Below, piece by piece: positions 7,723 through 15,649 of a stretch of 64,000 nt of DNA. A program made the translations under genes and the position numbers. A model generated the notes under the pieces. It was not told where the DNA came from and did not search any database. It worked only from the letters and a program-made list of their open reading frames with translations. Each line of letters opens with the position of its first letter. The stretch's first letter is position 1. The DNA is from Bacteroidota bacterium (lineage in GTDB: Bacteria; Bacteroidota; Bacteroidia; Chitinophagales; BACL12): positions 1,488,001-1,552,000 of the forward strand of contig JADJIS010000003.1 of NCBI GenBank assembly GCA_016706865.1, written 5' to 3'.

Positions 7723-8283
7723 ATGACAAAAATAATTGCAGCAATTAATATGACCATCGACGGGATTTTCGATCATACTGCAGGTATACCCGATGAAGAA
7801 ATCCATGAGCATTATACGGAACTAATGCGCAATGCCGATGCTATCCTATATGGCAGGATAACATTTGAACTAATGAAATTTTGGCAAACTCTTTTGGAAA
7901 ATCCTTCAGGGGAAAAATCCATGGACAACTTTGCTGTGGCTATTGACAAAGTTCCAAAAATCGTTTTTTCACATACGCTAAAAAATACTGAATGGGACAG
8001 TGCTAAATTGTCAAATAAAACACTTGAGGAAGAAGTTTTGGAATTCAAACAATCTCCGCAAGCCGAAGGTAAAAACGTTTATATTGGCAGTCGGAGTTTA
8101 ATTCTACAACTAATGAAACTTAATTTGATCGATGAATACCAGCTTTGTGTTTACCCGGTTATTGCAGGAAGCGGTTTACCATTGTTTGAAAACCTACATG
8201 ACAGGACTATTTTTAAACTAAATAGGACTAAAATTTTTAGCGGTGGCGCTGTAACGCTTTATTATACTCCAAAAAATGAATAA
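7723..8283 (+). CDS. Dihydrofolate reductase-like (RibD C-terminal domain) protein, second copy
   Basis: A 186-residue RibD-C/DHFR-fold protein, a distant paralogue of the gene at 5572. Key segments are the opening IIAAINMTIDGIFDHTAGIP, the active-site helix ADAILYGRITFELMKFW, GKNVYIGSRSLILQLMKLNL, and the closing LCVYPVIAGSGLPLFENL. It should be a cytosolic NAD(P)H-dependent reductase of unknown substrate. Its last 60 codons are duplicated as a decayed fragment at 9886-10094, on the far side of a TPR gene. Confidence 0.9.
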   Translation: MTKIIAAINMTIDGIFDHTAGIPDEEIHEHYTELMRNADAILYGRITFELMKFWQTLLENPSGEKSMDNFAVAIDKVPKIVFSHTLKNTEWDSAKLSNKTLEEEVLEFKQSPQAEGKNVYIGSRSLILQLMKLNLIDEYQLCVYPVIAGSGLPLFENLHDRTIFKLNRTKIFSGGAVTLYYTPKNE

Positions 8284-8345
8284 TTGACCATATTTATAGA
8301 TCTATAAAACTCTCCCTCCCTCTAACCCAATATCCTAAAACTTCG

Positions 8346-8353
8346 TATTTTTA
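8346..8353 (+). promoter_or_regulatory. Promoter-like -7 box before the TPR gene
   Basis: TATTTTTA followed by TTGAAATTTTC matches the extended promoter family. The upstream bases CCTAAAACTTCG are identical to those before the box at 439, so the conservation extends on both sides. It lies 114 bases before the ATG at 8468. Confidence 0.45.
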
Positions 8354-8467
8354 TTGAAATTTTCAATCGCCCAACATTATATTCGCAAAATACCAAATGA
8401 TCTTCGTCATTCAAGGAAATAGTGCTAAACTCAAACTGCGGTGAAAGAAAAGAAATGACAAAAAAAC

Positions 8468-9871
8468 ATGAATAAAATAATTACCCTACTGTGTTTTTGC
8501 ATTTGTTTGCAAATTACATACACACAAAACAACGATCCCGACACAGCCAAGGCTTCATTGACCAATTATAAGGATCCTGCAGAACGCTTTACTGCGACGA
8601 TCAAATATTTAGAGACCTTAGACTCTTATGCAAGCAACTATATTGATTCATCACTTTGTGTTGAACTCCTGTTAATAGCTCAACAATTAAAAAATGATTC
8701 GTTGCTTGCGATCAGTTATGACTGGATCGGATATTATTTCGCTATGAGTAAAGGAGCTAATACCACCGCGCTTGAATATTATTTCAAGGCATTGCCACTC
8801 GCTGAAAAATATAACGACAAACGAAGAATAAGTTCAGTCTATTTTGACATTGCAAGTGTTTATTTTAACCTTAAAAACATAGAGGAGTATTTTAATATCA
8901 CCCAGAAGGGCGGAAAGCACTTACCTGATAAATCTTCTGACAAATATGATTACATGTTGATCCAGTATCAACGAAATATCGGGGTTTCATATTATGAAAA
9001 AAATCAACTAGACTCTGCATTATTTTATGCTCAGGTAGCAGAACAAACCGCCGAACGATTAAAACTTCCCCTTTACAGAGCCCAAACATTAACTTTATTG
9101 GCAGTTATTTATTACAAAATGAATGAGCTGGAATTGGCAGAAATTTATTTTAACAAAGCAAAGAATTTGTCAGAAACTTTGGCTGTAAGAAAAGACGTTT
9201 TTTATAAGCGCTATATTCCATTTCTTATTGAGCAAAACAGGATGGATGAAGCAATTGCCAGCACCGAATATTTTTGGAATATTACTCGTGAAATGTAAAA
9301 TCTTAACATCGAATTAATTGCAGCAGGATTTAAAAGACAACTGTTCGATAAATTAAATAATTCTGATAGTGCTTTTTATTATTCAAAGGTTGAGTCTCAA
9401 ATAAGAGAATCTATTTTTAATCAGAATAATCAAAATACCATTCAGGCATTAGCGTTTAAAGAGCAACTCCGCATTATTGAAGAGGACGCCAAAAAACTGG
9501 AGGTAGAACAACAACGCAAACAAAATATTCAATATGCATTGATCGCGATCGGTATTGTTTTTTTCATTATATTGTTTTTTCTACTTAGTCACAGTATCAT
9601 CATTACCGAAAAATGGATCTCTTTTTTTGGAATATTAGGTTTGCTGATCGTATTTGAATTTATCAATCTACTTATTCATCCTTTTCTGGAACGTATAACA
9701 CATCATTCACCAGCCCTGATGTTAATTGCATTAGTGGTATTAGCCTCTTTGCTCATTCCAATGCATCATCGCATGGAAAAATGGATCAAGGAAAAAATGA
9801 CGGAAAAGAATAAAAAAATTCGATTGGAAAATGCAAAAAAGACGATTGAGAAGCTGGAATCACAGATGTAA
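8468..9871 (+). pseudogene. TPR membrane protein interrupted by an in-frame stop codon
   Basis: One reading frame runs from ATG 8468 to the stop at 9871, broken only by TAA at 9296-9298. The first 276 codons encode a signal peptide and TPR repeats (for example ARVYF-type helices around NTTALEYYFKALPLAEKY and LYRAQTLTLLAVIYYKMNEL). After the stop, the same frame continues with more TPR-like sequence, a coiled coil (EDAKKLEVEQQRKQ), about three membrane segments and a charged helix. This is the usual layout of TPR sensor proteins in Bacteroidota, here without a kinase domain. The gene is either truncated, so that only a soluble TPR protein is made, or carries a sequence error. Confidence 0.75.
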
Positions 9872-9885
9872 GGATATTTTTGTCG

Positions 9886-10094
9886 AACAGGAGTTTAATT
9901 AAACAACTAATGAAACTAATTTAATTGATGAGTACCAACGTTGTGTTCATCCGGTTGTTGCAGGAAGTGGTTTACCATTATTTGAAAATATGAATGACGT
10001 AACTATTCTAAAACTCATAAAGACCAAGACCTTTAGTGATGGTGCAATACTACTTTATTATGAACCGATAAATGAAAAAACAACAAACCATTAA
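9886..10094 (+). pseudogene. Remnant of a DHFR-like gene (3' end only)
   Basis: This stretch is clearly homologous to the end of the DHFR-like gene at 7723. Frame-corrected translation gives NLIDEYQRCVHPVVAGSG followed by LPLFENMNDVTILKL, matching LIDEYQLCVYPVIAGSGLPLF. One T is missing relative to the intact copy (about 9915), which puts the preceding LMKL in another frame, and there is no upstream part. The fragment begins about 15 bases after the stop of the TPR gene, so an insertion or recombination probably removed the rest. Confidence 0.8.
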
Positions 10095-10159
10095 CATCAT
10101 ATCGTAAAGCAGAAGCGAATTGCTTCAAAATTTACAAAAATAAAAGAAATAATTTTGAT

Positions 10160-10795
10160 ATGAAATACACATCTTTAATAGCACTTTTTACTATGTTATA
10201 CATTGGAGTAAAAGGACAATCGCATTTTATTGGTGTTAAATCAGGTTTTTCCTGGACAAATATTTCAAGTAATTCACGGGATTATATAATACAAAATAAT
10301 TTTATTGCTGGAATTACATATGTTTACAAAGTATATAAAAATCTTTCTTTAGGATGTGAATTCCTTTTTGAAGAACGAGGTGGCAATATTTCAGTTTCTT
10401 TTACTGATGCAAATGGAAATCTGGAAGAACACTATACAATTCCTTATGAATATAATTATCTTTCATTACCTATTAAGTTAAGTTATACTTTCGGAGACAT
10501 TTTTTTTGGTTACGGCAATATAGGTTTTTGTCCGGCAATTCTTAAAAAAGCTACAGTAACCTACCCTGAAGGGTATCTTGTACATTTTGTTGATCCATTT
10601 TTAACCATTCAACCAACATATTCAGAATATGACCTTGCAGGCCTAGGGGAAATTGGTATCGGATACAAATTTAAAGATAGGTTTTCAATAAATATGTCAG
10701 CCCGGTTTCAACATAGTTTCACATCCCTTATAGAAAATGAAGGTGAAAGGAATTTTGGAACCACCTTTGGACTCGGCCTTAAATATTATCTTTAA
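10160..10795 (+). CDS. Outer-membrane beta-barrel protein (PorT-like)
   Basis: A 211-residue protein with a signal peptide (cleavage expected after IGVKGQ). The rest alternates polar and hydrophobic residues in strands such as FIGVKSGFSWTNI, LSLGCEFLFEERGG and FSINMSARFQHSF, and ends in an aromatic strand (FGLGLKYYL), typical of outer-membrane barrels of 8 to 10 strands. Its function is not predictable. It ends 16 bases before the VIT transporter start, so the two may be co-transcribed. Confidence 0.8.
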   Translation: MKYTSLIALFTMLYIGVKGQSHFIGVKSGFSWTNISSNSRDYIIQNNFIAGITYVYKVYKNLSLGCEFLFEERGGNISVSFTDANGNLEEHYTIPYEYNYLSLPIKLSYTFGDIFFGYGNIGFCPAILKKATVTYPEGYLVHFVDPFLTIQPTYSEYDLAGLGEIGIGYKFKDRFSINMSARFQHSFTSLIENEGERNFGTTFGLGLKYYL

Positions 10796-10811
10796 AATTA
10801 ATTTTAACAGA

Positions 10812-11525
10812 ATGAGCAAGAAAATGATCACAATTGACAATTATTTAGACTCTCATTATATACACCGAAGCAACTGGTTAAGAGCTGCAGTGCTTGGAGC
10901 AAACGATGGTATTATTTCCATTTCAAGTCTTGCGATAGGAGTTGCTGCAGCAAGTGCAAGCAGAGATCCAATTGTTTTGGCAACCGTTGCTGGACTTGTT
11001 GCAGGAGCTTTATCAATGGCCGCAGGTGAATATGTGTCTGTAAGTTCTCAAACCGATACAGAAAAAGCAGACATTGAAAGAGAAAAAAATGAACTAAATG
11101 AAATGCCGGAAGAAGAGTTGAAAATATTAGCACAGATATATGAGAAAAGAGGTTTAAAAAAAGAAACTGCAATGCAAGTGGCAATAGAATTAACTGAAAA
11201 TGATGCTTTAGGAACACACATAAGAGATGAATTAGGTATAAACGAAATTAGTAAGGCAAATCCGATACAAGCGGCAATTGCATCAGGTGCTTCATTTACC
11301 GTTGGAGGTGTATTACCACTTTTGGTAATTCTTTTTGCACCCGTAGTGAGCATGGAATATTGGCTTTATGGATTCACTATAATTTTTCTAATTGTTTTGG
11401 GAACAATTTCCGCTAAAACCGGAGGTTCAAAAATTCGTATAGCAGTTTTGCGTATTGCTATCTGGGGTACAATTGCAATGGGTTTATCTGCCTTGGTGGG
11501 TTATCTCTTTGGTGTTAGAGTATAA
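10812..11525 (+). CDS. VIT1/CCC1 family metal transporter
   Basis: A 237-residue inner-membrane transporter of the Fe2+/Mn2+ VIT/CCC1 family. ATG 10812 is chosen because the in-frame ATG at 10737 lies inside the upstream gene, and the conserved part begins after it. The signature HRSNWLRAAVLGANDGIIS lies in the first membrane region, followed by AGLVAGALSMAAGEYVSVSS, a cytosolic helical domain rich in Glu (DIEREKNELNEMPEEELK) that binds metal in this family, and three more membrane segments. It probably removes iron or manganese from the cytosol. Confidence 0.9.
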   Translation: MSKKMITIDNYLDSHYIHRSNWLRAAVLGANDGIISISSLAIGVAAASASRDPIVLATVAGLVAGALSMAAGEYVSVSSQTDTEKADIEREKNELNEMPEEELKILAQIYEKRGLKKETAMQVAIELTENDALGTHIRDELGINEISKANPIQAAIASGASFTVGGVLPLLVILFAPVVSMEYWLYGFTIIFLIVLGTISAKTGGSKIRIAVLRIAIWGTIAMGLSALVGYLFGVRV

Positions 11526-11539
11526 TATTAAATTATTCA

Positions 11540-11802
11540 CTGGAGTATGAGGAATTACTAAATTCGCTAATTGATATTGTATGCCATTTTCTGGAAAAAA
11601 GAATTTCTGTAAAACCGGGCCTTTTTCAGCTTTTTCATATCCTAATTACATATGGCGAATTCAATGGTCATTCGGAGCAGGGTTATTATTCCCAGCGATA
11701 ATTTCAGGCTCGGGCACAGAATATTTTTTTGAAGCAACTAATGATGCCGAGCAAGATTGGGTGATAAAATATTTAAGCAATAAACTAAAACATAAAAATT
11801 GA
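11540..11802 (+). pseudogene. Probable frameshifted small gene
   Basis: Two frames each look partly protein-like. One runs without a stop from about 11540 to 11701 and reads LEYEELLNSLIDIVCHFLEK before ending in QGYYSQR. The other is open from ATG 11581 to 11802 and ends in EATNDAEQDWVIKYLSNKL. A single frameshift near 11700 would join them into one small protein of about 85 residues. I do not recognise the family. The alternative is a true 73-residue protein starting at 11581. Confidence 0.35.
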
Positions 11803-11829
11803 TCTCATAAATCTTAAAATAATACTTCG

Positions 11830-11837
11830 TATATTTA
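11830..11837 (+). promoter_or_regulatory. Promoter-like -7 box before the TPR gene
   Basis: TATATTTA followed by TTAACGATTTTCG, and preceded by ACTTCG, matches the extended promoter family also found at 439 and 8346. It lies 76 bases before ATG 11914. Confidence 0.45.
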
Positions 11838-11913
11838 TTAACGATTTTCGTTAAATTTAGGTACGATCGCAAATCTGCATAATGTAATATGATATGCTAA
11901 AATCCATACAACA

Positions 11914-13059
11914 ATGAAAAAATTATTGGCAATTCTATTTATACTATTAATTACCACCACTTATGGACAGGTTGATCTAACCGACAAATTCAGAGAACTG
12001 TTTAATGAGAACAGTTATGACGAAATTATAAGGTATAAACCTAAAAAGGATGAGGAGTTGACGGCAAAGGCACTTTATTATATTGGAATGTCCTATTATA
12101 TGAAGACACAAGACAATGCCGCCATGAAGTATATTGATATGGCAATTGAAAAAGGCCCTGTCGACTGGGATATGTTTTATTACAAAGGAATGCTTTTATT
12201 TTATGCAGATAAATTTGAAGAATCGTTGCCATATTTCGATAAAGCTATAGTCATGTTACCCGACGAAACGGACTTTTATGCGGGAAAAGGTGAAGCATAC
12301 TATTCAATGGAGAATAGAGATTCTGCTATTGTCTATTTTGAACAGGCAGCTAAACTTGAAAATTGTGAACCAAGGGTTTTATTATTTATGGGTGAGATCT
12401 ATCAATACCAAAACAAAATTGAAAATGCTTTAACTGCCTATAAAACAGCATTACCTCAATTAACTCCAAATGACGATTCTCACCAGAATTGTTCCTTCAA
12501 CGTGGGACTTATGCAACAACTTACCGAAAAGTTTCCGGAAGCAAGGGAAACTTTTGAAAAACATATATCCTTATATCCTACTGACTTTCATGCAATGGCG
12601 AAACTAATTCAGGTTTATTATTCACTTACTGAATTTGATAAGGCTATTCCCTATAAAAATATATTATATGCTGCACACAAATCAGATAAATTAAAAGAAG
12701 GAATGAAAGAAATGTTTTGTTTCGACCAGTTCTTATGGAATGATATGCGAGTTATGGCATTTGAGAACTTTGACGAAACAGGTGACTTTATGTTTGTAAA
12801 ACATCATTTTTATATATTGGACAACAATGCAGATATATTATTTCGCATTGACTCCGAATCAAGTCCAGCTATCAGTATAAATGATCCAAATAGCAAATAT
12901 GTTTTGTGTTTAGTGAAGGATGAATCACATTTTACTTACTGGCAGTATGTTTTCAATGACGATTACAAATATCCTGAATTAAAAGCAGCCGTTTTAGACA
13001 TTTTAAATGACAAGGTGAAACCAAGCGCATCCTTTATTCCGGGAGAAAAAAATCATTAA
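11914..13059 (+). CDS. Secreted TPR-repeat protein
   Basis: A 381-residue protein with a signal peptide (LFILLITTTYGQ). About five TPR units follow, at roughly residues 40-230, for example ALYYIGMSYYMKTQDNAAMK, DMFYYKGMLLFYADKFEESL and FYAGKGEAYYSMENRDSAIV. The last 130 residues are not TPR-like and contain a beta-rich segment (FMFVKHHFYILDNNADILFR). It probably acts in the periplasm as a protein-binding scaffold. The next gene (13089) follows after 29 bases and may be in the same operon. Confidence 0.82.
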   Translation: MKKLLAILFILLITTTYGQVDLTDKFRELFNENSYDEIIRYKPKKDEELTAKALYYIGMSYYMKTQDNAAMKYIDMAIEKGPVDWDMFYYKGMLLFYADKFEESLPYFDKAIVMLPDETDFYAGKGEAYYSMENRDSAIVYFEQAAKLENCEPRVLLFMGEIYQYQNKIENALTAYKTALPQLTPNDDSHQNCSFNVGLMQQLTEKFPEARETFEKHISLYPTDFHAMAKLIQVYYSLTEFDKAIPYKNILYAAHKSDKLKEGMKEMFCFDQFLWNDMRVMAFENFDETGDFMFVKHHFYILDNNADILFRIDSESSPAISINDPNSKYVLCLVKDESHFTYWQYVFNDDYKYPELKAAVLDILNDKVKPSASFIPGEKNH

Positions 13060-13088
13060 GATTTTACAAAATTATAAATCTCATTTAA

Positions 13089-13520
13089 ATGAACGAATAC
13101 CCAAAATATTACACGGTTAAAATTTTTGAACTAAACTCAAATAAGATTACAAAACACAAATTATTTGTCGACAGAGCTCTCCATGCAACAAATAACAATA
13201 TTATTTGGAGTGTGAAATTGGATTTCTTTGCACAAATATTAGAAATTAAGGATCAGTACCTCCTATCTGAATCGATTAATCGAATTAGAGAAATAATAGA
13301 GCCTGCTGGATTTAGGATACTTGTAAAATGTTCTGATCACGATGCTGCGCAATCAGGAATGTTAGCTGACATGACGAGTGGAACCATAATTTATAAATTG
13401 AAGGAAACTGACGCAAAAGGAAAATTTGCAAGGTATCATGTATTGGCAGAATCAGACATCAATTCCGTTGTTTCCCTTGGTGACCAAAAAACGAATAAAG
13501 AGAATTTTTATTCAAATTAA
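13089..13520 (+). CDS. Hypothetical protein
   Basis: A 143-residue protein without signal peptide or membrane segment. It is an alpha/beta protein by eye, with an amphipathic helix near SESINRIREIIEPAGFRILV and a Cys-Ser-Asp-His segment (KCSDHDAAQSGMLADMTSG). I do not recognise a family. It follows the secreted TPR gene after 29 bases, which suggests one transcript. A housekeeping role seems unlikely given the accessory setting. Confidence 0.6.
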   Translation: MNEYPKYYTVKIFELNSNKITKHKLFVDRALHATNNNIIWSVKLDFFAQILEIKDQYLLSESINRIREIIEPAGFRILVKCSDHDAAQSGMLADMTSGTIIYKLKETDAKGKFARYHVLAESDINSVVSLGDQKTNKENFYSN

Positions 13521-13700
13521 CAAGGAAATGCAGCGACCAACAATTTCAGTTGAAAATTAATAATTAATTTTATTAAAAAGTTGAGTTTATAGCTAGTGAA
13601 TGCAAGGATCAATTTTGGGAATAATTGTTACAACGAGCACTGCCGACTTGCAAATAAACCATTTTTATTTACAATAATTAACAGTTAAATTACTTAGCAA

Positions 13701-14444
13701 ATGGAATTCGACCCAAGAAATAATATTGTTAAACTCTGCATTCACGGATTGGAGATGGAGGAAAAGGGCAATCAGGAAGAAGCAGGTAAATTATTTTTCC
13801 AAGCCTTTAACGAGGCGTCCTCAGATTTCGAAAAATATCTGGCTGCACATTTTGTGGCCCGCCACCAATCAAATGTTCATGACAAACTAAAATGGACCGA
13901 AACTGCCCTGGAGTTTGTTTTAAAAATAAATGACGATTCCGTTTCCGGTGCACTGCACTCTTTATATCTCAACCTTTCCAGGTATTATGAAGCATTAAAA
14001 GATCCTGTTAACGCAAAAAGGAATTATGAACTGGCAATTTCTTATAAGGAAAAAATAACGGATATCGGCCCCTTTTATCACGGAACAAAAGCAGATATGC
14101 AAATTGGGGATTTACTTACACCGGGAGGAATTTCTAATTATAAATCAGACCTAAAGATGAATCACATTTATTTTACCGCCTTGGTAAATGGTGCCGGGCT
14201 AGCCGCTGCATTGGCAAACGGTGATGGAACAGAACGGGTTTATATAGTTGAACCGACGGGGAGTTTTGAAAATGATCCCAATGTGACAGATAAGAAATTT
14301 CCCGGAAACCCGTCTCGATCTTATCGCACAATGTCACCATTAAAAATTGTTGGTGAAGTAACCGAGTGGTTTCGCCAAACCCCAGAACAAATCCAAAAAT
14401 GGCGTGAAAAATTGGCAAATAACCAGGGAGAAATTATTAATTAA
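13701..14444 (+). CDS. arr: Rifamycin ADP-ribosyltransferase (Arr) with N-terminal TPR-like domain
   Basis: A 247-residue protein. Residues 125-220 are unmistakably Arr: FYHGTKADMQIGDLLTPGG, HIYFTALVNGAGLAAALANG, VYIVEPTGSFENDPNVTDKK, FPGNPSRSYR and LKIVGEVTEW. The catalytic triad expected from mycobacterial Arr is present as His128, Tyr157 and Asp192. Arr inactivates rifamycins by ADP-ribosylating the C23 hydroxyl using NAD+. Typical Arr is about 140 residues. Here about 120 extra N-terminal residues form TPR-like helices (LCIHGLEMEEKGNQEEAGKL, LYLNLSRYYEALKDPVNAKR), which could bind a partner. It is 100 bases upstream of the pentapeptide/GyrI pair. Confidence 0.92.
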   Translation: MEFDPRNNIVKLCIHGLEMEEKGNQEEAGKLFFQAFNEASSDFEKYLAAHFVARHQSNVHDKLKWTETALEFVLKINDDSVSGALHSLYLNLSRYYEALKDPVNAKRNYELAISYKEKITDIGPFYHGTKADMQIGDLLTPGGISNYKSDLKMNHIYFTALVNGAGLAAALANGDGTERVYIVEPTGSFENDPNVTDKKFPGNPSRSYRTMSPLKIVGEVTEWFRQTPEQIQKWREKLANNQGEIIN

Positions 14445-14543
14445 TACTTTAGGTGTTCCTTTGATTATGACTCATCGGTATCAAATTGATAAATAAACCA
14501 AGAAAATTCGTCGTGGCAAAAAAGGCATTCAAATTAAAATGAA

Positions 14544-15125
14544 ATGGAAAAAACATATACTGAAGAGAAAACGTTTAAAAAGTTTGATTTTAAAAACAAT
14601 CCATTAACCAATGGGGAATATGATAATTGCAAATTTGTAGATTGCGATTTTTCGGATGTCGATCTTTCCTATTGCAAATTTACCGATTGCGAGTTTTCAG
14701 GCTGTAATTTAAGTTTGATCAAAATGGTAAAAACTGCATTTCAAGATGTAAAATTTCGAGATTGTAAAATGTTGGGACTTCATTTTGATAGTTGTAATGA
14801 ATTTGGATTGTCGTTCAGTTTCGAAAATTGTATTTTAAATCTATCATCATTTTATAAAACGAAAATCAAAAAAACATCTTTCAAAAATACACAGTTACAG
14901 GAAGTGGATTTCACAGAATGCGACCTTTCAGATTCGCTATTTGACAATTGCGACCTTATGCGAGCAAATTTTGACAATACTAATATAGAAAAAGCAGATC
15001 TTCGCACTTCCTATAATTATTCTATAGACCCCGAAATTAACAGGATTAAGAAGGCTAAATTTTCTATTCATGGAATTTCCGGACTTTTAGAAAAATATGA
15101 TTTACTAATTGATAACACAATTTAA
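14544..15125 (+). CDS. Pentapeptide-repeat protein (Qnr/McbG-like)
   Basis: A 193-residue right-handed quadrilateral beta-helix. Repeats of the A(D/N)LxX type run from about residue 28 to 153, for example CKFVDCDFSDVDLSYCKFTD and VDFTECDLSDSLFDNCDLMR, followed by a C-terminal cap (IDPEINRIKKAKFSIHGISG). The Cys-rich repeats, total length and capping helix resemble the family that includes Qnr and McbG, which protect DNA gyrase by mimicking DNA. It is separated by one base from a GyrI-like gene, which strengthens a gyrase-related guess but does not prove it. Confidence 0.85.
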   Translation: MEKTYTEEKTFKKFDFKNNPLTNGEYDNCKFVDCDFSDVDLSYCKFTDCEFSGCNLSLIKMVKTAFQDVKFRDCKMLGLHFDSCNEFGLSFSFENCILNLSSFYKTKIKKTSFKNTQLQEVDFTECDLSDSLFDNCDLMRANFDNTNIEKADLRTSYNYSIDPEINRIKKAKFSIHGISGLLEKYDLLIDNTI

Positions 15126-15126
15126 T

Positions 15127-15603
15127 ATGCAACCAAGAATAGAAATCCTGAACGAAAAAAAGTTAATCGGCAAACATATCTCCATGAGTTTAGCCGTAAA
15201 CAAAACTGCTGAACTTTGGAAAAGTTTTATGCCAAGACGAGCAGAAATAACGAATAACATTTCCAACAACTTAATTTCCATGCAGATTTATTCCCCAAAC
15301 TATTTTGTAGAATTCAGTCCGACAAACGAATTTGAAAAATGGGCTACAATTGAAGTGACAAATTTTGATAACGTTCCAGGTGATTTGGAAACGATCATTT
15401 TACATGGTGGTTTATATGCAATATTCGATTACAAAGGTTTGAATACTGACAGTAGCATTTTTCAATACATCTTTGGAACCTGGCTTCCGAATTCCATGTA
15501 TTTGCTTGACGACAGACCACATTTTGAAGTATTAGGAGAAAAATATAAAAATGCAGACCCAAACTCTGAAGAAGAAATATGGATACCAATTCGACATAAA
15601 TGA
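15127..15603 (+). CDS. GyrI-like small-molecule-binding domain protein
   Basis: A 158-residue protein of the GyrI/AraC effector-binding fold. ATG 15127 is preferred; it lies one base after the pentapeptide-repeat stop, while the in-frame ATG at 15109 overlaps that gene. The start PRIEILNEKKLIGKHISMSL and the end (LLDDRPHFEVLGEKYKNADP followed by EEEIWIPIR) are typical of this domain. E. coli SbmC/GyrI of this fold binds gyrase and counters toxins such as microcin B17; many others bind drugs in multidrug regulators. There is no HTH here, so it is a stand-alone binder. Confidence 0.85.
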   Translation: MQPRIEILNEKKLIGKHISMSLAVNKTAELWKSFMPRRAEITNNISNNLISMQIYSPNYFVEFSPTNEFEKWATIEVTNFDNVPGDLETIILHGGLYAIFDYKGLNTDSSIFQYIFGTWLPNSMYLLDDRPHFEVLGEKYKNADPNSEEEIWIPIRHK

Positions 15604-15649
15604 AAATTTTCTGCGATAAAAAAGTAGCTTCTCATATCAAAATAAATTG

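Noticed and set aside
4068..15603. Integron cassette array
   Set aside because: The gene content (Arr, GNAT, DHFR-like, VOC) is typical of cassettes, but I find no integrase gene, no attC-like inverted sites between genes, and each gene seems to have its own promoter.
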